DNA of 64,000 bases from Asticcacaulis sp. AND118 (GTDB taxonomy: Bacteria > Pseudomonadota > Alphaproteobacteria > Caulobacterales > Caulobacteraceae), in contig NZ_CP084910.1 in NCBI RefSeq assembly GCF_020535245.1, positions 968,501 to 1,032,500 of the forward strand. Direction: 5' to 3'. The notes beneath the pieces were generated by a model. It had not been told where the DNA came from. It worked only from the letters and a program-made list of their open reading frames with translations, and searched no databases. Positions 46,666 through 54,424 of the stretch are shown here, in pieces. How positions within the stretch are numbered: the stretch's first letter is position 1; every line of letters begins with the position of its first letter. The translations under genes and the position numbers were made by a program.

Positions 46666-48237
46666 ATGGTTACTGGCGGCACCCCTTCCGGCGAACCGGC
46701 CTACGCCGGTATTGTCTCCGATGCACAGCACCGCAGCGCGCTGCTGGCGGCGATTGTCGAGTCCTCGGACGATGCCATCATCTCCAAGTCGCTGGACGGG
46801 ATAATCACCACCTGGAACGCCTCGGCTGAGCGCATCTTTGGCTACAGCGCTGCGGAGGCCGTCGGGCGGCATATCACCCTGATCATTCCGCCCGAAAAGC
46901 TGGATGAGGAGCATCTGATCATCGGCCGCGTGAGGGCCGGCGAGCGGGTGGAGCATTTCGAAACGGTGCGGCGCGCCAAGTCCGGCGCGCTGGTGGATAT
47001 CTCCCTGACCGTGTCTCCGGTGCGCGACGACAGGGGCGGCATCATCGGCGCTTCAAAGATCGCCCGTGACATCACACGACAAAAAGCCATCGAGACGCAA
47101 CTGGTCGGCGCCAATCGTCGGCGCGACGAATTCATGGCCAATATGAGCCACGAACTGCGCACGCCGATGAATGCCGTCATCGGTCTGGCGCACATATTGA
47201 GTCTGTCGGCCAATCTGTCGCCGCGCGAGCAGCAATACGTCACGGTCCTCAAACAAAGCGGCGAGAACCTCCTGAGTCTGATCAACAATCTGCTCGACGT
47301 GTCCAAGATCGAGGCCGGGGCCGTAGAACTAGAAACGCGCGACTTCAACCTGCCGGAACTGATCGAGAAGACTCTGGCCGCGCCACGCGCCAAGGCCGAA
47401 GAAAAGAACATGGTGCTTAGCGCCTCCTTCGGAGCGCAGGTGCGGGAATATTATCGTGGCGATCCGCTGCGCCTGCAGCAGATACTGGCCAATCTGCTCA
47501 GCAATGCCGTCAAGTTCACCGACATCGGCAGCGTCGACCTGCGTATCTCGGTCGTGCGTGAAGAACCCGGCGGCGCGGTGCTGCGCTTCGAAGTCATCGA
47601 TACCGGCATCGGCATCCCAGAAGACAAGCTGGGCCTCATCTTCGAAAAGTTTACCCAGGGTGACGCCTCCATGACCCGCCGTTACGGTGGGACGGGGTTG
47701 GGGCTGTCGATCGGGCGCGCCATCGTCGAGCGTATGGGCGGCACGCTGACGGTGACCAGCACGCCGGGTCAAGGCTCGACCTTCACGGCGGAACTGCCGC
47801 TCATGCACGACCCTATGCGCACGAAGACCGTCAGGACGGGCGAGGGGCCCCCGCAGGGCCACCGGAATGTGCTGATCGTCGAAGATTATGAGCCGAATGT
47901 GATGGTGGTGGCGACGCTGCTGGAGCAGATGGGCCTCGACTATGATGTGGCGCGCACGGGCGCCGAGGCGTTGCGCTATGCCGAGGTCAGCGCCTATGAC
48001 CTGATCCTGATGGATGTGCAGATGCCCGGCATGGACGGGTTCGAGAGCACGCGGCGCATCCGTCAGATGGAGAATACGCGGGCGCTTTCGGCCACGCCGG
48101 TGGTGGCCATGACGGCGCACGTGCTCGATTCCGACCGTCGCCGTTGTTTCGAGGCCGGCATGACGGGCTTTATCCCCAAACCGTTCGAACCGGAAACCTT
48201 CATGCAGGTAGTAGGTGAAGCCATGGCGGCGGGCTGA
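46666..48237 (+). CDS. PAS-containing hybrid histidine kinase/response regulator
   Basis: The 523-residue protein has a PAS domain (about 25-140, W-N-A-S-A-E-R-I-F-G-Y), then HisKA with His162 in M-S-H-E-L-R-T-P-M-N. The ATPase domain carries N281, D-T-G-I-G-I-P and G-T-G-L-G-L-S. The receiver domain has phospho-acceptor Asp450 (L-I-L-M-D-V-Q-M-P-G-M-D-G). No membrane segment is visible, so it senses inside the cell. The Hpt protein at 51931 is a candidate phosphorelay partner on grounds of closeness only. Confidence 0.93.
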   Translation: MVTGGTPSGEPAYAGIVSDAQHRSALLAAIVESSDDAIISKSLDGIITTWNASAERIFGYSAAEAVGRHITLIIPPEKLDEEHLIIGRVRAGERVEHFETVRRAKSGALVDISLTVSPVRDDRGGIIGASKIARDITRQKAIETQLVGANRRRDEFMANMSHELRTPMNAVIGLAHILSLSANLSPREQQYVTVLKQSGENLLSLINNLLDVSKIEAGAVELETRDFNLPELIEKTLAAPRAKAEEKNMVLSASFGAQVREYYRGDPLRLQQILANLLSNAVKFTDIGSVDLRISVVREEPGGAVLRFEVIDTGIGIPEDKLGLIFEKFTQGDASMTRRYGGTGLGLSIGRAIVERMGGTLTVTSTPGQGSTFTAELPLMHDPMRTKTVRTGEGPPQGHRNVLIVEDYEPNVMVVATLLEQMGLDYDVARTGAEALRYAEVSAYDLILMDVQMPGMDGFESTRRIRQMENTRALSATPVVAMTAHVLDSDRRRCFEAGMTGFIPKPFEPETFMQVVGEAMAAG

Positions 48238-48294
48238 AAAGCGAGGCCTTTCCGACCGTCCACAGGGTTTGTGCGCAAAAAGCCAAATTAGCGC

Positions 48295-48322
48295 TTGCAA
48301 GGGCGAAAAAAATTCGTATGTT
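48295..48322 (+). promoter_or_regulatory. Likely promoter of tRNA-Lys
   Basis: TTGCAA (48295-48300), a 16-bp spacer and TATGTT (48317-48322) lie 55 bp before the tRNA, a plausible housekeeping sigma promoter. There is no gene between it and the tRNA. Confidence 0.45.
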
Positions 48323-48376
48323 CCGCCCCTCACCGCCGGGGTTTACCAACGCCCTTCTGCGAATGCGGTGAAAAGT

Positions 48377-48452
<76 letters not shown>

Positions 48453-48673
48453 TTTTCTCATCCGCCAGCGTCCGGCGAGATTGAAAAAATCCTTAAAATA
48501 TAATAGGTTATCGGTTTGCTCGTCCGAGATCACACGGTGGTGTCCACCGTTATCTCGCGATTGAAGCGCCGCTTTTCCGGGCAAGACCGGTTGCCGGCTA
48601 TTTGGCAGTATCCTGTCTCGGGCCTTATCCTTGCCGTTCAAAGCTTTATGTTAGCTTTGGCCTCGATGGGAAA

Positions 48674-48750
48674 TGGCGCACCCGACAGGATTCGAACCTG
48701 TGACCTACGGTTTAGGAAACCGGCGCTCTATCCTGCTGAGCTACGGGTGC
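48674..48750 (-). tRNA. tRNA-Arg (CCT)
   Basis: A 77-nt cloverleaf on the minus strand: acceptor GCACCCG with CGGGTGC, D arm GCTC-AGCAGGATA-GAGC, anticodon loop TTCCTAA (anticodon CCT), T arm ACAGG-TTCGAAT-CCTGT and encoded CCA. The first anticodon-stem pair is C-T. The 221 bp between this and tRNA-Lys contain no gene that I can see. Confidence 0.95.
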
Positions 48751-48972
48751 GTCGGGGTGAACCTAAAGGATGCCGCGCAGAGGCTCAACACCCGGCTCCG
48801 ACTTTTTTGCGCGAAGCGACCGGTCTTTGTTGAAAACAGACATCCGCCTTCGGGCGTGTGCGAAAACGCGATGGCGGCGAAAAATCCACCCTTGATTGTT
48901 CTGGTTTGCTAATTTCGAAAACGGCTTTAGGTTAGATTCCAGTAGGGAGTAACACCCAGTAAGGAGTAGCGT

Positions 48973-49383
48973 ATGCCTGATATTCACCCCGTAGATGTTT
49001 ATGTTGGCGCCATGATCCGTAAGCGCCGGAAAGAATTGGGCCTGTCGCAACAGGGCCTCGCCGAAGCGCTCGGCATCACCTTTCAGCAGGTGCAGAAATA
49101 CGAGAGCGGTTTCAACCGCATCAGCGCTTCGAAACTGTTTCAGACTTCGCGAACCTTGAAGGTGCCGATTACCTATTTCTATGAAGGCAAGCCGGAGGTC
49201 GGCGTCGAAGCCGCCAGCCCTTCCGAACAGACAGTGACGGCCTTTGCCATCTCGGCCGAGGGCATCGAACTGGCGCAATATTACCCAAAACTGTCGAAAA
49301 TCAGCCGCCGCAGTATCAATGCCGTGGTCCGGGCGATGCTGCACGATCAGGACGCGCGAAGCGGCGCTGACGCTCAAGACTGA
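48973..49383 (+). CDS. XRE-family transcriptional regulator
   Basis: The 136-residue protein has an N-terminal Cro/C1-type HTH: residues 8-65, V-G-A-M-I-R-K-R-R-K-E-L-G-L-S-Q-Q-G-L-A, then Q-V-Q-K-Y-E-S-G-F-N-R-I-S. The F-Q-Q-V-Q-K-Y-E-x-G form is typical of the alphaproteobacterial single-HTH regulators linked to cell-cycle and morphogenesis control. A short helical tail follows. AAGGAG precedes the ATG. Its last 68 bp overlap the convergent membrane-protein gene. Confidence 0.88.
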   Translation: MPDIHPVDVYVGAMIRKRRKELGLSQQGLAEALGITFQQVQKYESGFNRISASKLFQTSRTLKVPITYFYEGKPEVGVEAASPSEQTVTAFAISAEGIELAQYYPKLSKISRRSINAVVRAMLHDQDARSGADAQD

Positions 49384-49789
49384 TCATGCCGGCCATCAGG
49401 GCGAAGACCAGGGCATAGCCGCCCCAGAAGCTGTTGGCGGTTATGTAGACGAACAGGCTGAGGTCCTGGCTCAACAGCGAGGCGAAGTGCCCCAGCACGG
49501 CCAGCAGCATGAAGGCGGTGATGAAGGCCGTCCAGAATCGGCGCGACCACAGAGAAAGGATGAAAAAGCCGATCAGGGTCAGGGTATCGACGGTGGCGAT
49601 GCCGGGGTCGAAGCCCGGTCGCGGCGTTTGCACGATCGGCGACAGAATCCAGGTGAACCAGATGAGAAGGGCGCCGTAGCGTTCCGGCCATTGGCCGCGC
49701 CACAGCGCCCATATCCCTACGGTGACGGCCAGCACCGTCGATGTCTTCATCCAGATAAAACTGACGAGGCGTAGCGTTTCGGGGTCCAT
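49316..49789 (-). CDS. Small multi-span membrane protein (unknown)
   Basis: The 157-residue product has four membrane helices (about 15-28, 38-55, 62-82 and 85-130), with conserved-looking W-T-W-I-L-S-P and P-G-F-D-P-G loops. The C-terminal tail is basic (R-Q-R-R-F-A-R-P) and lies over the XRE gene's 3' end. I do not recognise a family. Codon use in the membrane part fits a real gene; the last 20 codons could be less constrained. Confidence 0.65.
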   Translation of the reverse strand: MDPETLRLVSFIWMKTSTVLAVTVGIWALWRGQWPERYGALLIWFTWILSPIVQTPRPGFDPGIATVDTLTLIGFFILSLWSRRFWTAFITAFMLLAVLGHFASLLSQDLSLFVYITANSFWGGYALVFALMAGMISLERQRRFARPDRAASPGPRH

Positions 49790-49800
49790 GCTCCCTTATA

Positions 49801-50175
49801 TCAACCGGCCTGACGGATGTCATGGGCTGCCGTGATCGGCACCACATCGGCGTGGCCCTTCTGAGGGGGAGTTTCAGGGAACTTCTCGGTTTCTCCGCCG
49901 CCGGCGGTGGTGGCGTAGCCCATCTTGGCCGAGATGTCGAAGAGGCCGCCGTGGGCGCGAACGATGGTTTTGCGAGCCGTCTGAAGCCCTTTGAGCGTTT
50001 CGACCAGATCGTCCATCACCTCGACGCCTTCGACCATCGAGATGCGGGCGTCCATGCGGGCCTGCGCCAAGCTGCTGGTCAGGTTGGCCACCGATATGAC
50101 GGCGCGTTCGATCTGGGCCTCGGCGTCATGCAGGCACAGGGTTTGGGTGCGGATAATCTCAGCTCGCTTTTTCAT
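49801..50175 (-). CDS. Small helical protein of unknown function
   Basis: The 124-residue product is hydrophilic and helical: coiled-coil-like residues 10-85, A-Q-I-E-R-A-V-I-S-V-A, A-R-M-D-A-R-I-S-M-V, L-V-E-T-L-K-G-L-Q-T-A-R-K. A flexible Pro/Gly-rich tail ends it. No signal or membrane segment is visible. It lies between the small membrane protein and the LuxR-type gene, on the same strand as both. Function unknown. Confidence 0.6.
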   Translation of the reverse strand: MKKRAEIIRTQTLCLHDAEAQIERAVISVANLTSSLAQARMDARISMVEGVEVMDDLVETLKGLQTARKTIVRAHGGLFDISAKMGYATTAGGGETEKFPETPPQKGHADVVPITAAHDIRQAG

Positions 50176-50243
50176 TTGGTCGTCGCTCCGTAGTCATTGC
50201 CGCTAGAGTCATGGCCGCAAGTGGCCGCCCCGCCGGCCGGCGG

Positions 50244-51092
50244 TCATACGGCGCGACGAAAGATCTGTTCCATGGCCTCCAGCGTCCCCAGAAGCAGGAA
50301 CAGGAAGCCGCCGAAAATGAATGCCGCCGTCAGCGCGATCAGGAGGATGACCCCGATCCAGGCCAGCGGTCCCGACGCCTTCAGCCGGGTTTTAAATCGT
50401 TGCCACCCTCCGAGGTCAGCCAGGCCGTCGCCGAGACCACGGTCAGGGCCGAATGCTCCGCCCCGAATTTCAGCGCCATGGCCCGCACGCTGTCCACCGT
50501 ATCCGTAACTTCCGGGAACTTCGCCGGATGGGACAGCGTATTCCACGCCGATTCCAGATCCCGCCATTCCATGCTCAGATACTCGCCCGGTTCCTGTGGC
50601 GCTGCTTCGAGCAGACAGGAGGTGAGGGCCATCACCAGGGTCGTCAGCGCCTGCGGTTCCGCCGTTTTGGCCAGCGTCCGGACCATTGTCAGAAGTCCCG
50701 GAAGGAGGTGCCTGTATTCCGGATCGGCTAGGGTCGCCCAGGCTGTCTCCAGCTCTTTCCAGGTCATGATCAGCTTGTCGCTGTTGAGGAGATGCGTATT
50801 CATGAACCCAGCTTGCCGCATCCGCCCGGGGTGTGGGTATAGCCCTTGGTGGGGGTCCCCCTTCGGGGGGGAGGCCGATCTCCGCCTCATAGGCTGTAAG
50901 GAGAAGCGCGGCGTCGCGGCTGCTGGCGACGCCGAGGCGGCGGCGCGCCTCTTCGGTATGCGTCTTGACCGTATGTTCGCTGATTTTCAGCAGGCGCGCG
51001 ATCTCCTTGCCGCGCTGATGTCTGGCGATGAGGCGCAGGATTTCCTTCTGCCGCTCGGAAAGCAAAACAATCTTGTCGTCGGTCACGCTCAC
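50244..51092 (-). CDS. LuxR-type HTH regulator with C-terminal membrane segment
   Basis: The open frame of 282 residues starts with a LuxR-type helix-turn-helix (about 10-70, S-E-R-Q-K-E-I-L-R-L-I-A, then K-E-I-A-R-L-L-K-I-S-E-H-T-V-K-T-H). It ends with a membrane helix (P-L-A-W-I-G-V-I-L-L-I-A-L-T-A-A-F-I-F). Both ends show normal GC-rich codon use. The middle, about residues 78-225, is Gly/Pro/Ser-rich and is overlaid by a better-looking reading frame at 50381-50803. HTH-linker-membrane proteins of this plan occur in Alphaproteobacteria. The central part of this translation may not be the natural product. Confidence 0.6.
   Translation of the reverse strand: MSVTDDKIVLLSERQKEILRLIARHQRGKEIARLLKISEHTVKTHTEEARRRLGVASSRDAALLLTAYEAEIGLPPEGGPPPRAIPTPRADAASWVHEYASPQQRQADHDLERAGDSLGDPSRSGIQAPPSGTSDNGPDAGQNGGTAGADDPGDGPHLLSARSSATGTGRVSEHGMAGSGIGVEYAVPSGEVPGSYGYGGQRAGHGAEIRGGAFGPDRGLGDGLADLGGWQRFKTRLKASGPLAWIGVILLIALTAAFIFGGFLFLLLGTLEAMEQIFRRAV
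50381..50803 (-). CDS. Nested out-of-frame coding region with internal duplication
   Basis: This 140-codon frame lies wholly inside the LuxR-type gene, on the same strand and in another frame. Residues 13-65 and 78-131 are repeats: M-T-W-K-E-L-E-T-A-W-A-T-L and M-E-W-R-D-L-E-S-A-W-N-T-L. Matching codons differ mostly at third positions (GAG/GAA, GCC/GCG, ACC/ACG, CTA/CTG), which shows protein-level selection in this frame. ATG 50803 has no strong ribosome site. The frame ends at TGA beside a T-TTA-AAA slip site that leads into the membrane-helix frame. Confidence 0.55.
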   Translation of the reverse strand: MNTHLLNSDKLIMTWKELETAWATLADPEYRHLLPGLLTMVRTLAKTAEPQALTTLVMALTSCLLEAAPQEPGEYLSMEWRDLESAWNTLSHPAKFPEVTDTVDSVRAMALKFGAEHSALTVVSATAWLTSEGGNDLKPG

Positions 51093-51240
51093 GCTGAACT
51101 CCCTGCCTTCTGCCCGACTGAGGAGGTTAACGGGAATTTACCAAACCTACAACTTTTCGCCGCGTTTCCGCCGAAAACGCACGGGTTTTGTGCGTCTTGC
51201 AGGCGATTTCGTTTGCACGGCACATCGAATGCTTATGACG

Positions 51241-51487
51241 CAAGGCGTATAGTGAAAGCGCCGCACATGGTCGTTGATCCAGATCCACCTGCAACGGTCT
51301 AAACGCGGCCCGAAGGCCCTGGTCTCTCTACGGGGCCTTCGTGCTTTCCGGACCCTCCCCACATCGCGCGCTTACACACTTCGGGCTATGGTCCGGGCAT
51401 CGCACGAAGCTGTGGGTCATCCCCCCACCTGTCCAACAGCCTTCGCGATATCAAAGGCCCCGGGCAGAGAGACCGGGGCCTTTTCAT
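51241..51487 (+). ncRNA. Candidate structured RNA with terminator
   Basis: The 510-bp gap between the LuxR-type gene and the 83-residue gene has no convincing gene. It does contain stem-forming segments. GAAGGCCC at 51312 pairs with GGGCCTTC at 51333. CCGGACC near 51348 can pair with GGTCCGG near 51402. A terminator-like hairpin closes the region at 51453-51483. A small RNA or leader that ends there is plausible, but I do not recognise a family. Confidence 0.35.
51453..51487 (+). terminator. Intrinsic terminator of the intergenic transcript
   Basis: An 11-bp perfect stem AAAGGCCCCGG with its complement (51453-51463, 51473-51483) and a 9-nt loop is followed by T-rich bases. It ends whatever is transcribed from the intergenic region before 51603. 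Confidence 0.75.
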
Positions 51488-51602
51488 TTCACCCCTTACG
51501 TGTGACGCGCCGAATTGCATCGTTCTCCGAAATCGGTTATGTAGCGGCGACAGTTTCATATCCGGCGCTTACAAGCCGGTTTCAGAGAGTAAAGCGTAGA
51601 TC

Positions 51603-51854
51603 ATGAGCGGTTACCGCCACCATGCGGCCCTTGACGAGCTGGTCCGGTTCAACGACCGCCTTCGTGCCGAAGTCTGTTCACTATGTCAGGACGCCACGTC
51701 CGAAGCCTGCACGCGGGCCTGGGAGCGTGCCCTGCTCGACCACGCCCAGATTGCGAAGCAACTGATCAGCGAATGCCGGATGGCCAATGTCCATTCTGTG
51801 TTTCTGGATGGCATGGAATCGTCGCTGCGTCTGGTGCAGGCGGGCCTGTCCTGA
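51603..51854 (+). CDS. Small protein of unknown function
   Basis: An 83-residue hydrophilic, helical product (L-D-E-L-V-R-F-N-D-R-L-R-A-E-V, then C-T-R-A-W-E-R-A-L-L-D-H-A-Q-I-A-K) with three Cys. Upstream AGAGTAAAG is a weak ribosome site. It lies 76 bp before the Hpt gene on the same strand and may share its transcript. I do not recognise it. Confidence 0.55.
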   Translation: MSGYRHHAALDELVRFNDRLRAEVCSLCQDATSEACTRAWERALLDHAQIAKQLISECRMANVHSVFLDGMESSLRLVQAGLS

Positions 51855-51930
51855 CAACGCCCGGGATGGCTTGCCATCCTTGACGAACCGCGCCACTGTG
51901 CCGCCCGTTTGCAGCCAAAGGGTTGATGTC

Positions 51931-52284
51931 ATGGCGTTTCGCGATCTGTCCGGCGCAGTCGATTTCAAACATCTGGAAGACTATACGCTGAACGACACGG
52001 GCATCATCGAAGAGGTGCTGCGCCTGTTCCAGCAGCAGGCCGAGCTATGGTCGCCTTTGCTCGATGCCGGCCATGCGGGCTGGCGCGATGCCGCCCATAC
52101 GTTGAAAGGCGCGGCTGCCGGGATCGGCGCCAATGCCCTGTCTGCCGCCGCCGAAGCGGCCGAGCGTGGCGATGAGGCCGGAGCCCAGGGGCGTCTGGAA
52201 AAGGTACGCGACGCGCTCGATGCCGCCCTGATGGATGTGGCGGCCTATCTGCATGGACTTGAGCTAAACCGTCTAAAGAGCTGA
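51931..52284 (+). CDS. Hpt-domain phosphotransfer protein
   Basis: ATG 51931 follows AAAGGG, giving 117 residues. The helical Hpt domain carries the phosphorylated His56 in A-A-H-T-L-K-G-A-A-A-G-I-G-A. The rest matches the four-helix bundle (L-R-L-F-Q-Q-Q-A-E-L-W, A-L-S-A-A-A-E-A-A-E-R-G). It would relay phosphate from a hybrid kinase, perhaps the one at 46666, to a receiver protein. No response regulator is next to it. Confidence 0.88.
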   Translation: MAFRDLSGAVDFKHLEDYTLNDTGIIEEVLRLFQQQAELWSPLLDAGHAGWRDAAHTLKGAAAGIGANALSAAAEAAERGDEAGAQGRLEKVRDALDAALMDVAAYLHGLELNRLKS

Positions 52285-52360
52285 AATCGCTTGTCGGGGC
52301 GGGTTCTGGCCGTTAAACGCGCCTCACTTGCATAGACTGCACCGACCCAAGGCACATACC

Positions 52361-52687
52361 ATGAGCGACGACGAACTCCATATCCTGTGCACCGACCGAG
52401 ACGGCGTGCAGCACACCCTGCCGGCCATCCAAGGCTGGCGGATCATGGAGATCATCCGCGACAACGGTCTGCCCATCAAGGCCGAGTGCGGCGGCGCGCT
52501 GGAATGCGCCACCTGCCACGTCTATGTCGACAGCCAGTGGTGGGACAAGCTGATCGAGAAGACCGACGAGGAAGAGGAAAAGCTGGACGAAGCCTTCCTC
52601 GTGAAGCGCCATTCGCGTCTGTCGTGCCAGATCCTGATGCGCGACGACCTCAACGGCCTCGAAGTGACGCTGGCGCCTGAGGGTTGA
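52361..52687 (+). CDS. 2Fe-2S ferredoxin (adrenodoxin type)
   Basis: The 108-residue protein has the vertebrate/ISC-type 2Fe-2S ligands Cys43, Cys49, Cys52 (A-E-C-G-G-A-L-E-C-A-T-C-H-V) and Cys89 (R-L-S-C-Q-I). An acidic segment E-E-E-E-K-L-D is the usual docking patch for reductases and P450s. It would carry electrons for a hydroxylase or for cluster assembly; no isc genes are adjacent. Confidence 0.93.
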   Translation: MSDDELHILCTDRDGVQHTLPAIQGWRIMEIIRDNGLPIKAECGGALECATCHVYVDSQWWDKLIEKTDEEEEKLDEAFLVKRHSRLSCQILMRDDLNGLEVTLAPEG

Positions 52688-52782
52688 TCCGGGGCTAACG
52701 CCGGTAGGCCAAGCACTTCTGGCATTACCGGGGCAAATCGGGTATCGAGGGCGTTAACTACCCGCTTTCAAAGGTTCCCCGC

Positions 52783-53799
52783 ATGAAGACCCTTCGCTCC
52801 CTGCTGATCACCGGCGTGGCCCTGCTGTCCGCCACCTCCGCGTTCGCCTGGGGACCGACCGGACACCGTATGGTCGGCGAAGAGGCCGCGCGTGCGCTGC
52901 CGGCCTATATGCCTGAATTCCTGCGCAGCGCTCAGGGCGTCGGCGATATCGGCTTCTATTCCAACGAGCCGGACGCCTGGAAGGGGTCGGGCAAGGTCCA
53001 CGATTTCGAACGCGACTCGGCACACTTCATCGATCTCGATGACGAAGGCAAGACGCTGGCCGGCGTGAAGCTTCAGGAGGTGCCGCAATCGCGTTCGGAC
53101 TTCGACGCCCTGCTGCGTTCCAAGAACGTCATGCCGTGGAAGTCGGGTTATCTGAATTATGCACTGGTCGACGCCTGGCAGCAGGTGGTCAAGGACTTCG
53201 CCTACTGGCGCGGCATGACCTATATGGAAGCCCGCGAAACCGATCCGAAGCGTAAGGCGTGGCTCAAAGAAGCCATCCGCCGCCGCGAATCCCTAACGCT
53301 GCGCGATATTGGCATCCTGTCACACTATGTCGGCGACGCCTCTCAGCCGCTGCACCTGTCGATCCACTATAACGGCTGGGGTAAGGAATATCCCAACCCG
53401 CAGAACTTCACGCTGGAGCCGATCCACGGCCCGCTGGAAAGCGCCTTCATCAGCGCCAACATCAATAATGACGACGTGCGCGGCGCCATGTCGATCGGCG
53501 AGGCCTGCACCGGCGTAGCGGAACGCTGCTTCGACGCCAAGCTGGACCGCAACTGGAAATACGTCACGCCGCTGTACGAACTGTACAAGGCCGGCGGTTT
53601 CAACGAAGGCGACGCGCGCGGTAAGGGCTTTATGATCGGTCGTCTGGGGCAGGGGGCTTCGGACCTGCGTGACGTGCTCACCGACGCCTGGCGCGAATCG
53701 AAGACCATGGGCTTCGGCTATCCGGCCGTGACCTATGAAGATCTTCTGGCCGGTCGCGGCGATGCGTGGAAGGCCCTGCGCGGCGAAGACGACAAGTAG
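52783..53799 (+). CDS. S1/P1-type zinc nuclease, secreted
   Basis: The 338-residue protein has a signal peptide that leaves Trp23 as the mature N-terminus (A-F-A-W-G-P-T-G-H-R). In S1/P1 nucleases this Trp N-terminus is itself a zinc ligand. Further ligands are in D-F-E-R-D-S-A-H-F-I-D and L-S-H-Y-V-G-D-A-S-Q-P-L-H. It would degrade single-stranded DNA or RNA outside the cytoplasm, perhaps for phosphate. The Nudix gene starts right after its stop codon, so the two are probably co-transcribed. Confidence 0.9.
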   Translation: MKTLRSLLITGVALLSATSAFAWGPTGHRMVGEEAARALPAYMPEFLRSAQGVGDIGFYSNEPDAWKGSGKVHDFERDSAHFIDLDDEGKTLAGVKLQEVPQSRSDFDALLRSKNVMPWKSGYLNYALVDAWQQVVKDFAYWRGMTYMEARETDPKRKAWLKEAIRRRESLTLRDIGILSHYVGDASQPLHLSIHYNGWGKEYPNPQNFTLEPIHGPLESAFISANINNDDVRGAMSIGEACTGVAERCFDAKLDRNWKYVTPLYELYKAGGFNEGDARGKGFMIGRLGQGASDLRDVLTDAWRESKTMGFGYPAVTYEDLLAGRGDAWKALRGEDDK

Positions 53800-54243
53800 A
53801 TGTCCGTCACGGCGCTCAATGCCTACGGCATACAGGTGCCGGGCCTGATCTATCTGGCCCGCACCGCCGCCTACGCCATCCTTCTGCGCGACGGGCGGAT
53901 GGCGGTGATGCGTCAGAACGGCAAGCTGGACCTGCCCGGTGGTGGCATCGAGGGCGACGAGACGCCTGAAGAGGCTGTGGTGCGCGAATGCCGCGAAGAG
54001 GCGGGGTTCGAGGTTGTGGTCGGGGCCTTTGTCGGCGAGGTCTTGCAGTACTTTGTCAATACCGACGGCAAGCCCTACGCCAATCACGCGCGTATCTACC
54101 TGGCCGAGATCGTGGCCGAGCGTCCCGAAACCAAGATCGAGGACGACCACGAGACGGAGTGGCTGACGCCGACCGAAGCCTTGCTGGGGCTCGAAAAAGA
54201 CGGTTACGCCGCCGTGGTGCTCCAATGGCTGCGGACGATTTAA
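53800..54243 (+). CDS. Nudix hydrolase
   Basis: The 147-residue protein has a perfect Nudix box (residues 48-70): G-G-I-E-G-D-E, then T-P-E-E-A-V-V-R-E-C-R-E-E-A-G-F. It hydrolyses a nucleoside diphosphate linked to another group; the substrate is unknown. The start codon abuts the nuclease stop with no gap, suggesting coupling. Together the two could handle nucleotide salvage. Confidence 0.92.
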   Translation: MSVTALNAYGIQVPGLIYLARTAAYAILLRDGRMAVMRQNGKLDLPGGGIEGDETPEEAVVRECREEAGFEVVVGAFVGEVLQYFVNTDGKPYANHARIYLAEIVAERPETKIEDDHETEWLTPTEALLGLEKDGYAAVVLQWLRTI

Positions 54244-54375
54244 TCGTTCTGAATGTTGGAATAATCTGTGGATTATAATCCATTTGATTGAATGATTGAG
54301 GCGGCATACACAGTATGTCCGCACTGATACCTTTCCCGCAGTCGGCGCGGTGCGAGCCCTGTATTTTACTTTTCC

Positions 54376-54419
54376 GCGCTTTTTAATCCAAAAAGTGCGT
54401 CCCCCTTTTCCCAAAGCGC
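54376..54419. repeat. 44-bp palindrome, copy 4, directly before a LysR start
   Basis: It has GCGCTTT and AAAGCGC ends and an AAAAAGTGCG core, 44 bp in all. It ends 5 bp before ATG 54425, where a ribosome site is expected. Confidence 0.7.
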
Positions 54420-54424
54420 TCCGG

